A DNA stretch of 64,000 nt from Cellulophaga sp. F20128 (GTDB lineage Bacteria; Bacteroidota; Bacteroidia; Flavobacteriales; Flavobacteriaceae), in contig NZ_JALKBA010000002.1 of assembly GCF_023015805.1 (NCBI RefSeq), positions 310,001 to 374,000 of the forward strand. Direction: 5' to 3'. The notes beneath the pieces are model-generated. The model worked only from the letters and a program-made list of their open reading frames with translations. It was not told the DNA's origin and made no database searches. A program made the translations under genes and the position numbers. Of this stretch, positions 18,774-29,100 are shown one piece after another. Within the stretch, counting starts at the first letter, position 1. Each line of letters starts with the position of its first letter.

Positions 18774-21308
18774 TTAAAATCGCAGTCTAAAACTTATATT
18801 AGGGGTACTACCCAAAGAGATGCTTTCAACAGTTTCTATTTCGTTTTCTGGGGAAACTCTATAGTATCTATTTAATACATTTTTTTTGTTTAAAATATTT
18901 AGAACGGAAGCGCCTATGGTGGCTTTTGTATTTTTGCTTATTCTAAAATTATACAAGGCAGAAACATCGGTTCGTAAGTAATAAGGAAGCCTACTACTGT
19001 TTGGGTCTTTGTAATTAATGCTATTGGGGAATACAAGTAGGTCTAAAGCGTTGTTTCCTTCCTTAGGCTCTGTATAGGGCTTTCCAGTATGGTAATTAAT
19101 ACCGACACCTAATTTTATTTTTTTGTAGTTGTAGGTGCCTGCAAAGGTAATATGATGTGTGATGTCTAAATTGTTAGGAAAAGTAGGTGGAGTAATGGTT
19201 TTAAAAGTGTAATTGTTTAAATTATAGGTATAACTTAACCAAGTGCTATAGGAGCTTGTTTTTTTATTAATTAAAAATTCGACCCCTTTTACATTGTATT
19301 TTCCTATTTCTCCATCAAATTGATCTTCATTTTGAAAGCCTTGGGTTAACGTACTAATACCTTTTACATCTTTGTAGAATCCTTCGATTCCAACATACAA
19401 TCGGTTGTGGTTGTATGTAAATCCTAACGAGGCCTGTTTGCTTGTGGTGATAGGCAGATTATCTTCATTCGCTAATATCCACCTTCTTTTTTCAACCCCT
19501 AAAAAATTTTGTTCTAAATCTATAATTTGATTGGTAGACTGACTCTTAAATTCGCCCAATAATTCTGTGTTGATGTTTTTAGCAAGTTTATAGTTTATGT
19601 TTACCCGAGGTTCAACAATCCATTTTTTAAAGGTGTTTATGTTTTCTATATGATTTATTCGGAGTCCGCCTTTCGCTTTAAGGCTCTTGGTTTGGAAGTC
19701 TAATTCCGAATAAATGGCATTAGTTCTAATAACACCTTTAATGTTTTTTCGGTAGGGTGGTTGGGTTACATTGGTGAAATTGATAATTCCGGTTTCAACC
19801 AATTGATATCCATTAAGCCAATATAGGCTTTTGCTTAGTTTGTATCTGGTGTTTAGTTTAATTCCGTTTTCTAAAACCTTATTGATTTGCTCCAATTGTT
19901 GATTGGGATCTGATGAAACACTACTGGCATTTAAATTGTAAAATGTACGGTAGGCATTAAATAAAGTAGAAAAATTGGAGCTCCAATTACTTTCAAGACT
20001 TCCTCCAAAAGAAGTGTTACGTTGGTCTAAAGTGCTAAGGCTTGTTTTGTCATCGACAGTTTCCTGATAGTCCAAGGCATTATTCATTTGTATAAAACTA
20101 ATTCTTAGTTTTTGACTTTCATTTATATCGTACAATATTTTTGCAGAAAAGTCATAAAAATAGAAATCTTCATTCCGTGTTATTTCCGTGCTGCTAGATT
20201 TATTTTCAATTTCACTGTCTTGAAATGCCTTATCAAAAAACATAGTGTAGGTAGGAGAGTTTAAAAAATCAGTTACCGAGCGCCTTACGGAGAATTGAAA
20301 AGCAGTTTTTTTGTTAATTGGTAGTTGGCCAAAAACATCGGCACTAATCATTGTAAATCCGGCTCCCCCTGTAAAACCTTCTGTTATCTCGTTGTTGGTA
20401 CGCATATCAATAACACTGCTTATTCCGTCGCCAAATTGAGAGCTAGTTCCATTTTTTGTAATGGTTACTTTATTGGTGAGGTAGGGGTTAAAGGCTGATA
20501 TTAAACCAAAAAAATGCCCCGATTGATACATTTTTATACCCTCCCATAGAATTAAATTTTGGTCGTTTGTTCCCCCCCGAACATTAATGTTTGATACGGT
20601 TTCATTGATGCTTTTTATGCCGGGTAAGGCTTGGGCGGTTTGTAAAACATCAGGTTCTATTAATCCTGGTAGAATTCCAAAATTTTCAGTATTTAAAACT
20701 ATGCTACCATCTAGGTTTTTAGTTAAACCGGTGGTTAAAAATTGTGAAATTGTAATCTCATCCAGTTCTTCATAATGCTGATCCATTAAAAAGTAGGGGC
20801 AAGGAACATTAGTTGATAGTTCACTTGCTCTTATATATAAGGTTTTAAAACCGATAAAACGCACTCGTATTACGGCGTCTTTTGTAATATTTTTTAAAGT
20901 AAAGCTGCCATTCGTATTTGTAATGGTGCTTTGATTGTCACCTAATACTTCTACGCTGGCGCCAATAATGGTGTTCTGTTGAAAATTATCTAGAATCGTA
21001 CCGCAAACCCTAGCGTATTTTTTGGTAGTTACTGCATAGTATCTATCACTGAGTTTGGCAAAGGTTATATCCGTTTCTTTTTTTATATGATTAAGGATGT
21101 CTTCAATCTTTTTGCTTTTGGAAGGGACAATTGAAATGTTCTCAATACTTGTGTTTATATAGGAAAATTTAACTGTAAACTGTTGTTCTAATTGCTGTAG
21201 GTATGCAATTAAAGGCAGGGTGTTATGAGTTGCTTGTGCTTTAGCTGAATTGCTTAAGACAAGAAAAAAAAGACATAAAATAAATTTAAATTCGTTATTT
21301 TTTAGCAT
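18774..21308 (-). CDS. TonB-dependent receptor with STN and carboxypeptidase-like domains
   Basis: Outer-membrane active transporter of the FecA-like class. The 844-residue protein has a signal peptide, an STN secretin-like domain (about 26-85) for contact with a FecR protein, a carboxypeptidase-D-like regulatory domain (about 90-165), a TonB plug (about 195-310, with NINVRGGTNDQNLILWEGI) and a 22-strand-type barrel ending in aromatic F-R-L-R-F. Its start overlaps the fecR stop by 14 bases, so the two are translationally coupled. No SusD partner is present. The substrate is unknown. Confidence 0.9.
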   Translation of the reverse strand: MLKNNEFKFILCLFFLVLSNSAKAQATHNTLPLIAYLQQLEQQFTVKFSYINTSIENISIVPSKSKKIEDILNHIKKETDITFAKLSDRYYAVTTKKYARVCGTILDNFQQNTIIGASVEVLGDNQSTITNTNGSFTLKNITKDAVIRVRFIGFKTLYIRASELSTNVPCPYFLMDQHYEELDEITISQFLTTGLTKNLDGSIVLNTENFGILPGLIEPDVLQTAQALPGIKSINETVSNINVRGGTNDQNLILWEGIKMYQSGHFFGLISAFNPYLTNKVTITKNGTSSQFGDGISSVIDMRTNNEITEGFTGGAGFTMISADVFGQLPINKKTAFQFSVRRSVTDFLNSPTYTMFFDKAFQDSEIENKSSSTEITRNEDFYFYDFSAKILYDINESQKLRISFIQMNNALDYQETVDDKTSLSTLDQRNTSFGGSLESNWSSNFSTLFNAYRTFYNLNASSVSSDPNQQLEQINKVLENGIKLNTRYKLSKSLYWLNGYQLVETGIINFTNVTQPPYRKNIKGVIRTNAIYSELDFQTKSLKAKGGLRINHIENINTFKKWIVEPRVNINYKLAKNINTELLGEFKSQSTNQIIDLEQNFLGVEKRRWILANEDNLPITTSKQASLGFTYNHNRLYVGIEGFYKDVKGISTLTQGFQNEDQFDGEIGKYNVKGVEFLINKKTSSYSTWLSYTYNLNNYTFKTITPPTFPNNLDITHHITFAGTYNYKKIKLGVGINYHTGKPYTEPKEGNNALDLLVFPNSINYKDPNSSRLPYYLRTDVSALYNFRISKNTKATIGASVLNILNKKNVLNRYYRVSPENEIETVESISLGSTPNISFRLRF

Positions 21309-22200
21309 AAAACAACACCTTATTCTTCTCTAATTTATAACTTATTTGAGAAGGAATACTTATACTCTGCAACGCTAATTCTAAATTTTTGTTGCTAAAT
21401 GAGCCTGTGAAAAGTTGATCGGTATCAATGTCATTTGAAGTAACTGTAATATTAAATTGCCGTTGAAGTTCATTGAGAACAAATGATAAAGGAATACTGT
21501 TAAATGAACTTTCGTTTTGTGTCCAAGAAGGTACTAAGGTAGTTGTTTGAGCTGTAGGCGCAATTTTTCCATTCACAACCATAAAAGAAGAGCCTGCAGG
21601 TATTTTTGTTACTTTGCCGTTGTAAGTTACGCTTACCAAACCTTCATAACAAGTAACTTCAAAAAAGTTGTTTCTCGCTTCAACATTAAATTGAGTTCCC
21701 AAGACAGCCACAGTACCTTGATCTGTAGAAACCGTGAATTTTTTACCCTTAGCAACTTTAAAAAATGCTTCTCCTTGTAAGGAGATGTTTCTGTTCTTCT
21801 CCCATTTATTTTTGTTGTACGCTATTTTTGATTCCGCATTCAATAAAATTTCAGAAGCATCAGGGAGAATTACTTCGTTATTTTGGGCGTAATCTGTACG
21901 TATGGTTTCCTCTAATGAATTTGTGTAAAAATAAGCAATACCACAAATTAGAACTATAGCTGCGGCAACTCCAATATATTTAGTAAACGTATTTAGTTTT
22001 AACACCTTAGGCTCTGCTCTAAATCGTTTTGCGTTAATGGACTGTAAAGCCTTATTTTCATTATAATCAGGTGCTTTTAAATTATTAGAAGCAGCTATTA
22101 TTTTCTGATAAGAAGTGTATTCATCCGACTTTTTAAATTGGATGGTTTCTTCTTCAGATAACTCATTGTTTAGCCACTTTGCCAAGTAATTCTCTTGCAT
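21295..22200 (-). CDS. FecR-family anti-sigma factor
   Basis: Inner-membrane anti-sigma/transducer that relays receptor occupancy to an ECF sigma factor. The 301-residue protein has a cytosolic N-terminal part, one transmembrane helix (YIGVAAAIVLICGIAYFY), a FecR domain (from about 110) and a C-terminal DUF4974/STN-like domain (IPLSFVLNELQRQFNITVTS). The usual adjacent sigma gene is missing; the nearest same-strand ECF gene is 7.5 kb upstream at 29671-30183. The start is preceded by the shared GTAGGGT/TTGTT promoter. Confidence 0.93.
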   Translation of the reverse strand: MQENYLAKWLNNELSEEETIQFKKSDEYTSYQKIIAASNNLKAPDYNENKALQSINAKRFRAEPKVLKLNTFTKYIGVAAAIVLICGIAYFYTNSLEETIRTDYAQNNEVILPDASEILLNAESKIAYNKNKWEKNRNISLQGEAFFKVAKGKKFTVSTDQGTVAVLGTQFNVEARNNFFEVTCYEGLVSVTYNGKVTKIPAGSSFMVVNGKIAPTAQTTTLVPSWTQNESSFNSIPLSFVLNELQRQFNITVTSNDIDTDQLFTGSFSNKNLELALQSISIPSQISYKLEKNKVLFYAKK

Positions 22201-22223
22201 AATATTTTGCTTTATAGAAGTAT

Positions 22224-22249
22224 AACAATATAAAAGTAAAAAACCCTAC
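22224..22249 (-). promoter_or_regulatory. Candidate ECF promoter of fecR-receptor operon
   Basis: On the minus strand GTAGGG is followed by a T-run and, starting 21 bases downstream of its first G, TTGTT. The same two blocks at the identical distance precede the lipoprotein at 30298 and the metalloprotease at 46541. TTGTT ends 23 bases before the fecR ATG. Confidence 0.65.
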
Positions 22250-22274
22250 TTTAAAATTGTGTTTTTTGCGCTAT

Positions 22275-22282
22275 TACTTTTG
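22275..22282 (+). promoter_or_regulatory. Candidate -7 box for the LamG-SARP gene
   Basis: TACTTTTG fits TAnnTTTG, with a TTG 15 bases upstream. It would give a leader of nearly 300 bases before the ATG at 22575, long for this group, so a nearer unseen promoter is possible. Confidence 0.3.
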
Positions 22283-22574
22283 TCATAACTGTTACTTTGG
22301 AATTCATAGGGTTGGTTTTAGGTTTATGTCTCAAAAAAATAATTTAGTTTTTATACAGACAAACTGTTTAAAATGAATTCTATGCGCAATCAGTGTACCT
22401 CAAAGTTTTGGATAGGTGCATATAAATCGTAAGAGCAGAAATAATTGGTTTCTTTGTTGTTGAAAAGTATTGGGTGTTTGTATTGTCTTCTACCTAAATT
22501 ATATGACTTATATTTATGGAATTATTTTAAGAATTGAGATTAATTTGGTTAATTCTGTCTATTCGTGGAATTAT

Positions 22575-24587
22575 ATGCATTTATTTAGAAAATTACTGTT
22601 TTGTTTCTTAGTACATTTTACCTCTGCGGTTTGCTTTGGCCAAGCCAGAATAAATGAAAGAATTGTCATTGTAAAAGAAGTAGATAGTGTATCTAAAACG
22701 TACAATGGAATTTTTATTTCCGGTTCCAATACTGCCTATGTAGATAATGGATCTAGGTATACGGTATTGGATTTAAAAAGGGCAGATTTTAATTTTTGGA
22801 ATCCGAGACGCTTAGATTCGTTGCTATTGGAGCATCGTGTTTTCCCTGATATTGTACTTTCTGAAAATAGTTTCCTGGTTCCTAGGTATGTTGATAGCTT
22901 AAATAAAGTGAGTTACCATAAAGTTAATGCTATAATTAATGAGCTGCCTTTAGAAAATGTAAATTGGAAAGAGCTTTCTAAGGTATATACAACAGGGGAA
23001 TTCATTAGTACATCCAATCAGCTTTCACCTAAAAAAAGGGGATTTTGGTTTTCTCCAGATGTTTTTAATTTTTCAGCCAATAATTTACAAGGAGCAAAGG
23101 TATTCAAAGCCTTTAAATATGATTTAAAGGAGAAGTTGAGGATTAGTATCTCTTACAATGAAAATGCTTATAATACAATGTCTAATGATGATGTGTTAAC
23201 TGGTAATGATTTGGTGGTAGGTTATGATAAAGTACGAGGAAAGACAGCTAGTTTTAATGGAAAAACAAGTTATATTGATGTTAAAACTGCAACTGAAATT
23301 CACTTTAAAGAATTGTCCATTACCGCCTGGATAAAACCTAAAACTATAGAAGGTGCGCTAAGTATTGTAGGTAAAGGAGAGGTTTTTTCTGCAAAAATTA
23401 ACAATGGGTATTTGCAATTTACATCGCCAAAAATTAAGGATCATTTTACAAAGAAAATAGTAGTGAAGCCTAATGAGTGGATACATATTGCGTATGTGTA
23501 TATCCCAAATGATAAAATGTTTTTTTATGTAAATGGCAAGCTCATAGAAGAGCAAAAAGCTTTTGAGATAGATCAAACAAATCATTCTGTTTTAATAGGA
23601 ACTAATCTTTGGGGGGAAAATTATCACGGCCTAATGAGTGATTTTAATATGTGGACCAGGGCCTTAAGTGATGATGAAGTTAATGAGGTGTATAAAGGAG
23701 GTCTTGTTTCTAATGGAGAGGTATATTCTGGTTATGCTGTTACGCTATGGACTGTAGGTATTTTACTTATCCTTATTGTTGGTCTTATTTTAAGTAAGGC
23801 GGTATGGGGTAAAAAGAAATTATTAAATGACCGGAAATCTGTTCATCTTGACTCTTATGCCACATCAGGACCTTTACAGTATCATGTGCAGTGTTTGGGA
23901 GGCTTTAAAATTTTAAGTAAAGATTTTGAAGATATTTCACATAAATTTTCTCCCAAAAGGAGAGAATTGTTTTTGCTTATTTTGCTTTATACCTTACGGG
24001 AAGGTGGCATTACTTCAAAAAAATTAGGAGCAATTTTGTGGCCAAATTTTTCACCGTCAAATGTTAAGAACAACAGAAGTACACAGATAAGGGAAATAAG
24101 AAATATTTTTGAAAATTATCTCAACTTGGATATCGTCTACTCTGATAAGAAATGGAAAGTAATGCTAGGAGAAGATGTTAAAGTTGATATAGTAGCATTG
24201 CAAAAAATGATGGATAACATATTTAGAAACAAATCCAAGGTAACGGAAAATGCAATGCCAAACATAGTTCAACTTATTAATCAAGGGACATTGCTTCCAA
24301 ATATTGAAGTAGATTGGTTAGATGAACTTAAAGGGCAATATGGAAATGTAGTATTAGATAGTTTAATTCCTTTTTTAGAGACAAAGGAAACGCTTTCAAA
24401 GAATTTGTTGTTAGATCTTTCGAATGCCATTTTAATTGTTGACCCTTTACATGAGCAAGCTTTAAAAGTTAAGCTAGAAGTGTTAACAGCTCAAGGTAAG
24501 CATATGTCTGTAAAAAAGGAGATTGAAAACTTTATGAAATTGTACGAGAAATTTTATAGGGAACCCTATAGTGAAAAACTTATTTAA
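22575..24587 (+). CDS. Membrane-tethered LamG-SARP transcriptional regulator
   Basis: The ATG at 22575 is preferred because it is followed at once by a signal peptide (MHLFRKLLFCFLVHFTSAV); the frame is open from 22470. The 670-residue protein has a periplasmic part with a LamG/concanavalin-like domain (about 215-375: KTASFNGKTSYIDV, WIHIAYVYI, MWTRALSDDEVNEVY). One transmembrane helix follows (about 387-407), then a cytoplasmic SARP/OmpR-type winged helix (about 440-530: FSPKRRELFLLILLYTLREG, LWPNFSPSNVKNN) and a helical tail. I infer that glycan or polymer sensing outside is coupled to transcription inside. Its target is probably the two genes immediately downstream. Confidence 0.8.
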   Translation: MHLFRKLLFCFLVHFTSAVCFGQARINERIVIVKEVDSVSKTYNGIFISGSNTAYVDNGSRYTVLDLKRADFNFWNPRRLDSLLLEHRVFPDIVLSENSFLVPRYVDSLNKVSYHKVNAIINELPLENVNWKELSKVYTTGEFISTSNQLSPKKRGFWFSPDVFNFSANNLQGAKVFKAFKYDLKEKLRISISYNENAYNTMSNDDVLTGNDLVVGYDKVRGKTASFNGKTSYIDVKTATEIHFKELSITAWIKPKTIEGALSIVGKGEVFSAKINNGYLQFTSPKIKDHFTKKIVVKPNEWIHIAYVYIPNDKMFFYVNGKLIEEQKAFEIDQTNHSVLIGTNLWGENYHGLMSDFNMWTRALSDDEVNEVYKGGLVSNGEVYSGYAVTLWTVGILLILIVGLILSKAVWGKKKLLNDRKSVHLDSYATSGPLQYHVQCLGGFKILSKDFEDISHKFSPKRRELFLLILLYTLREGGITSKKLGAILWPNFSPSNVKNNRSTQIREIRNIFENYLNLDIVYSDKKWKVMLGEDVKVDIVALQKMMDNIFRNKSKVTENAMPNIVQLINQGTLLPNIEVDWLDELKGQYGNVVLDSLIPFLETKETLSKNLLLDLSNAILIVDPLHEQALKVKLEVLTAQGKHMSVKKEIENFMKLYEKFYREPYSEKLI

Positions 24588-24904
24588 AGCTTAAAAGGAA
24601 TACTTTTAAAAAAGTATCCAACTAAAAATAGTATGGGTTAAATGGGTGAACTTTGGGTTAGACTCAGAGTTTTTTGTTAAAAAGTTGTCTATATTTTCAA
24701 TATTACCCCATTTATTACCCCTAATGATACATCCTATAGATTAGATTTACAGGACGTAATAGTGAAAACTGCATTTCCTGAACATTATTTTAATAAAAGT
24801 CATCAAATTTTATTTTTGGTGAATAATCGATTGTGTATCGAAGGAAAAGTTAAGTAGTTATTGCATACCTAAAAGTCAAATCAAAATATTGAAAAGATTA
24901 GCAT
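24588..24904. other. Intergenic region before the oxidoreductase gene, with repeated GGGT motifs
   Basis: A 317-base gap. It contains an 8-base imperfect hairpin at 24597-24619, three direct repeats TGGGTkA (24634, 24643, 24654) and two copies of TTACCCC (24703, 24715). I see no gene in it; the repeats are candidate regulator sites. Confidence 0.5.
24634..24722 (+). promoter_or_regulatory. Direct repeats TGGGTkA and TTACCCC, candidate SARP operator
   Basis: TGGGTTA at 24634, TGGGTGA at 24643 and TGGGTTA at 24654 are spaced 9 and 11 bases apart. TTACCCC occurs at 24703 and 24715, 12 bases apart and in the opposite sense. SARP regulators are known to bind short direct repeats about one helical turn apart, so these sites fit the neighbouring regulator. 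This is inference. Confidence 0.4.
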
Positions 24905-26173
24905 ATGAAAGAACAGTTAAATAAGAGACGAGATTTTGTGAAAAAAACTATTGTGGCAGCAGCTGGCATTAGTATTATTCCACGACACGTAATGGGGGGT
25001 ACTAATTTTATGGCGCCGAGTGATCAATTAACAAAGGCAGTAATTGGTGTAGGTGGTATGGGACAAGGCCACCTAACTTATGAGGATACTAAGCTTTTAG
25101 CTATCTGTGATGCTGATGCAAACCATTTGGCTTCTACATTGCAAAGGGTAGGTGATGATGTCAAGGGCTATAGGGATTTTCGTGAAGTTTTAGCTAGACC
25201 AGATATAGATATTGTACATATCGCTACGCCGCCACATTGGCACGGTTTAATGTCTATTATGGCTGCTGAGGCTGGTAAAGATGTTTGGTGTGAAAAACCG
25301 ATGACAAGAACAATTGGTGAAGGTAAAAGAGTTGTTGAGGCCATGCAACAACACGGTAAAATGTTCCGATTAAATACTTGGTTCCGTTTTAAAGACAATT
25401 TCTACGGAATGGGGACTCCAGTTAAAAAATTAAAGAAAGTAGTGGATAGTGGTGTTTTGGGTTGGCCTTTAAAAGTTACTATCAGTGGGGTTACCGGTTT
25501 TAACTGGAAATTCTATTGGGTAGGGAAAGAAAATCTAATGCCACAAGCTGTTCCAACACAATTGGATTATAATATGTGGTTGGGTCCTGCGCCAGAAAAA
25601 CCATACAATCCGCACAGAGTACATTCTACTTTTAGAGGGTATTGGGATTATGATGGTGGTGGTTTAGGAGATATGGGACAACACTATATCGATCCTGTAC
25701 AATATTTCCTAGGAAAAGATAATGAGAGTCCGGTTAAAGTTGAAGTAGATGCTCCCCAGCAGCATTATGATGCAATTGGTACATGGCGTAAAATTGTTTA
25801 TACCTATGCCGATGGATGTCAGATTATTTTAGATGGTGAAAATAAAGATAAAGATGCTGCCTATATAGATGGACCTGATGGAAAAATTTACAACGGATTT
25901 AAATCGACCATTCCTAATATTGAAAGTATTATAAATGCAACGCCAGACCCAGAAGAACAAATTACTGTTTTTTCAGAATCTGTACGTACCCGTAAGAAGT
26001 TTGCTTTAAATGAAGAAAACGGACACCGATCTGCTACAGTAGTTAATATGGGGATTATTGCCTTGCGTTTGGGTAGAACATTAGAGTTTGATCCGGTAAA
26101 GCAAGAATTTATTAATGATGAAGAAGCAAATAGATTAATAAACCAACCAATGAGAACTTCTTGGGCGCACTAA
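24905..26173 (+). CDS. Tat-exported Gfo/Idh/MocA oxidoreductase
   Basis: NAD(P)-linked sugar oxidoreductase family. The 422-residue protein opens with a twin-arginine signal, KRRDFVKKTIVAAAGISIIP, so it is exported folded with bound cofactor. The Rossmann motif GVGGMGQG follows near residue 48, and the family EKP motif is in CEKPMTR. Next to a DUF1080 hydrolase this type of enzyme is associated with oxidation of sugars at C3 to keto-glycosides. The downstream gene's upstream TTG codon overlaps its end, and the preferred ATG there is 20 bases on, so they form one operon. Confidence 0.88.
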   Translation: MKEQLNKRRDFVKKTIVAAAGISIIPRHVMGGTNFMAPSDQLTKAVIGVGGMGQGHLTYEDTKLLAICDADANHLASTLQRVGDDVKGYRDFREVLARPDIDIVHIATPPHWHGLMSIMAAEAGKDVWCEKPMTRTIGEGKRVVEAMQQHGKMFRLNTWFRFKDNFYGMGTPVKKLKKVVDSGVLGWPLKVTISGVTGFNWKFYWVGKENLMPQAVPTQLDYNMWLGPAPEKPYNPHRVHSTFRGYWDYDGGGLGDMGQHYIDPVQYFLGKDNESPVKVEVDAPQQHYDAIGTWRKIVYTYADGCQIILDGENKDKDAAYIDGPDGKIYNGFKSTIPNIESIINATPDPEEQITVFSESVRTRKKFALNEENGHRSATVVNMGIIALRLGRTLEFDPVKQEFINDEEANRLINQPMRTSWAH

Positions 26174-26193
26174 TTAAAAAAGATTACTTAAAA

Positions 26194-29100
26194 ATGAAAA
26201 AAAATATATTCAAAATAACAGCTTTACTTTTATTTGTTAGTTGCTCTTTCAATTTGTCAGCACAAATAAATAGAACAATAGAAACCAAAGTTGCAGACAT
26301 TTTAGCGCAAATGCCAACAGATAATCTAGACCATTCTAACAAGGTTATGGAAGAGATTATAGGTATGGGGGAAAATGGAATTTTAAAATTTACAGACATG
26401 CTCGTGCCTTTAGGCACTGGTGATGATACCAAGGTGAGATACGCCCTGCAAAGTGTCGCTATTTATAGCGGAGGAAAAGAGAAAATTATTAGTAATGGGG
26501 TTGTAGAGAATGCTTTATTGCAAGCCATTAAAAAAGCTTCTAATGATGAAGTGAAAACGTTCTTGATTGATCGATTGTTGTATTGTGGTACTGCTAAAAG
26601 TGTAGCGCAATTAAGTGGATATTTATCAGATGATAAATTGTATAAGCCTGCCCTGGCCGCTTTAGAGTCTATTGGAACTACAACAGCTTCAAAGGCAATT
26701 TTAAATGCTGCATCTACTGCTAGTTCAGATAAGCAATTGGCGTTAATAAATACCTTAGGTAAATTAGAATATGAACCCGCTACAGATTTGCTATTAGAAT
26801 TGGCAACTTCCAACGCTATTGCAACCCAAGAAGAATCGTTAAGAGCATTGGCTTCAATTGGGGCTGTAAATGCAATGGGGACCCTTGTCGCAGCTGCAAA
26901 TAATGCAAATTATAGATTGGATAATTCCAGTGCTATTATTTCTCTTATTGCTTATGGAAATAAGTTGGCAGATAATGGGAATAAAACATTGAGTAATGAG
27001 GTTGTAGACTTGTTGCTAAAGAATTGTAAAGCTGATGATCAATTGCATTTTAGATCAGCAGCCGTTCATTTGTTGAGAGCAAACAATGGAACACTTGCAA
27101 ATAAGACCTTGTTGAAAGAATCCTTGCATGAAAACAAAAATTATAGTGCTGCGGTTATAGACGCAGCAGCACAAAATTTAAGCAGCGAAGAGGCGACGAA
27201 ATGGGTGAAAAATTATAAAAAAGCATCTACTACAGTGAAGCCATTAATACTAAATATGTTGGCAAGTAGGGAAGAGGCTGTTGTGTATAATAAGGCTATT
27301 CTTCCTGCAATATCTCATAAAGACCAAGGGGTGCGTATTGCGGGAATTAAGGCATTAGCACATCAAGATAAAACCAAAGTATTGCCGGTATTATTAACGG
27401 CATTAAATAAGGCGAAATCATCTGAAGAGTTAGTTGCTATTGAAGAAACCTTAAGCAAAGTTGCCGCCGCAAAAGATGCTTCAATATTAGCCAAAAGCCT
27501 AAGCGGTGCTAATGGAAAAGCAAAAGAAGTCCTTGTTAATGTATTGGCTGCCAGAGATGCTTCTACCCAATTTGGAACTATTACAGGCTTATTAAACAGC
27601 GCTGATTCAGATTTAAAGGCAACAATTTATAAGGCATTGCCCTCTATTTCTGGAAAAGAAAATTTATCAGAATTGTTAGTTTTGTTAGAAAAGTCAAGCA
27701 CTGCTGCCAATACTACAAATACCCAAAATGCAATTAGTGCCATCCTTAACAGTTCTAAGGAGGATACGGCTGCTGTAATTTACGATGCGTTTGGTAGTGC
27801 TTCTGACAAATCAAAATTGACACCAATTTTGGCAACCTTAAGCACGGAAAAGGCTTTAGAATTGGTTGCCGAGCAATTAAATTCTGGGACAGAAAATGGA
27901 AGAAAAATTGCCTTGGATGCATTGTCTAACTGGAAGACCAATGATGCAATTGCCCTATTGTTTAAAACCGTTTCTGAGAATGGAAATCAAAGTATTAAAG
28001 ACAGAGCTTTTGGAAAGTATTTGGATAAAGTTTTAAAATCTGCGAATCCTGATGATCAGAAATTATTATTGGTTACCAAGTTGTTGCCTTTTAGTAATTC
28101 TGTAGACGATAAAAAGCAATTGATAAAATCAGCTTCGAGAATAAAAACATTCTTGTCTTTAATATTTGTATCTAAATTTTTAGATGATAGTCAGCTTTTA
28201 ACCACTGCTTCTAACGCGGCAATACAATTGGCTTTACCAACACCAGGTAAAGAAAATGGATTAAGTGGCGATGTAGTTCGAGACATAGTTTCTAGAAGTG
28301 TAAACAACTTAACGGGTCCAGATAGTCAATATGTTAAAATAGACGTCAAAGAATTTTTAGAAAAAATGCCAAAGGATAAAGGCTTTGTTTCCATTTTTAA
28401 TGGCAAAGATTTATCGGGATGGGAAGGTTTGGTGAAAAATCCAATTGCCAGAGGTAAAATGTCTGAGAAGGAATTAGCGAAAGAACAAGCAAAGGCGAAC
28501 GCCCAGATGCTGCAAGATTGGTATGTAAAGGATGGTGTTATTGGTTTTAAAGGTGAAGGCTATAATAATATCTGTACCATTAAAGATTATGCAGATTTTG
28601 AAATGCTTGTAGATTGGAAAATTACCAATGGCGGTGATAGTGGAATTTACTTAAGAGGTACACCTCAGGTGCAAATTTGGGATATAGCCCGTGTAAATGT
28701 TGGAGCACAAGTTGGAAGTGGTGGTTTGTACAATAACCAAAAACATCAGAAAGATCCTTTAGTTGTTGCAGATAACCCTATTAATGAATGGAATACCTTT
28801 AGAATTAAAATGGTAGGTGATCGTGTAACGATACATTTAAATGGTGTTTTGGTGACAGACAATGTAATTTTAGAAAATTACTGGGATAGAGAACAAGCAA
28901 TATTTGCCAAAGAAGCAATTGAATTGCAGGCACATGGTGAAGACCTAGGATTTAGAAATGTATATGTTAGGGAGATTCCGTCAGGGGATGATTTGTTAAC
29001 TGATGCCGAAAAATCTGAAGGCTTTAAATCATTGTTCAATGGTAAAGATTTAGGTCATTGGATTGGAAACAAAAAAGATTATTTGGCAGAGAATGGAGAA

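Larger units (their letters stand above)
22201..22574. other. Intergenic region between fecR and the LamG-SARP regulator
   Basis: A 374-base divergent gap. It holds the minus-strand ECF-type promoter (22224-22249) and a plus-strand TACTTTTG box at 22275-22282, with a TTG triplet at 22257-22259. From about 22470 a frame is open into the regulator gene but lacks a signal peptide until 22575. Nothing else is recognisable. Confidence 0.6.

Noticed and set aside
24597-24619. Hairpin after the LamG-SARP gene as terminator
   Set aside because: Stem is short with a bulge and no T-run follows on the plus strand.
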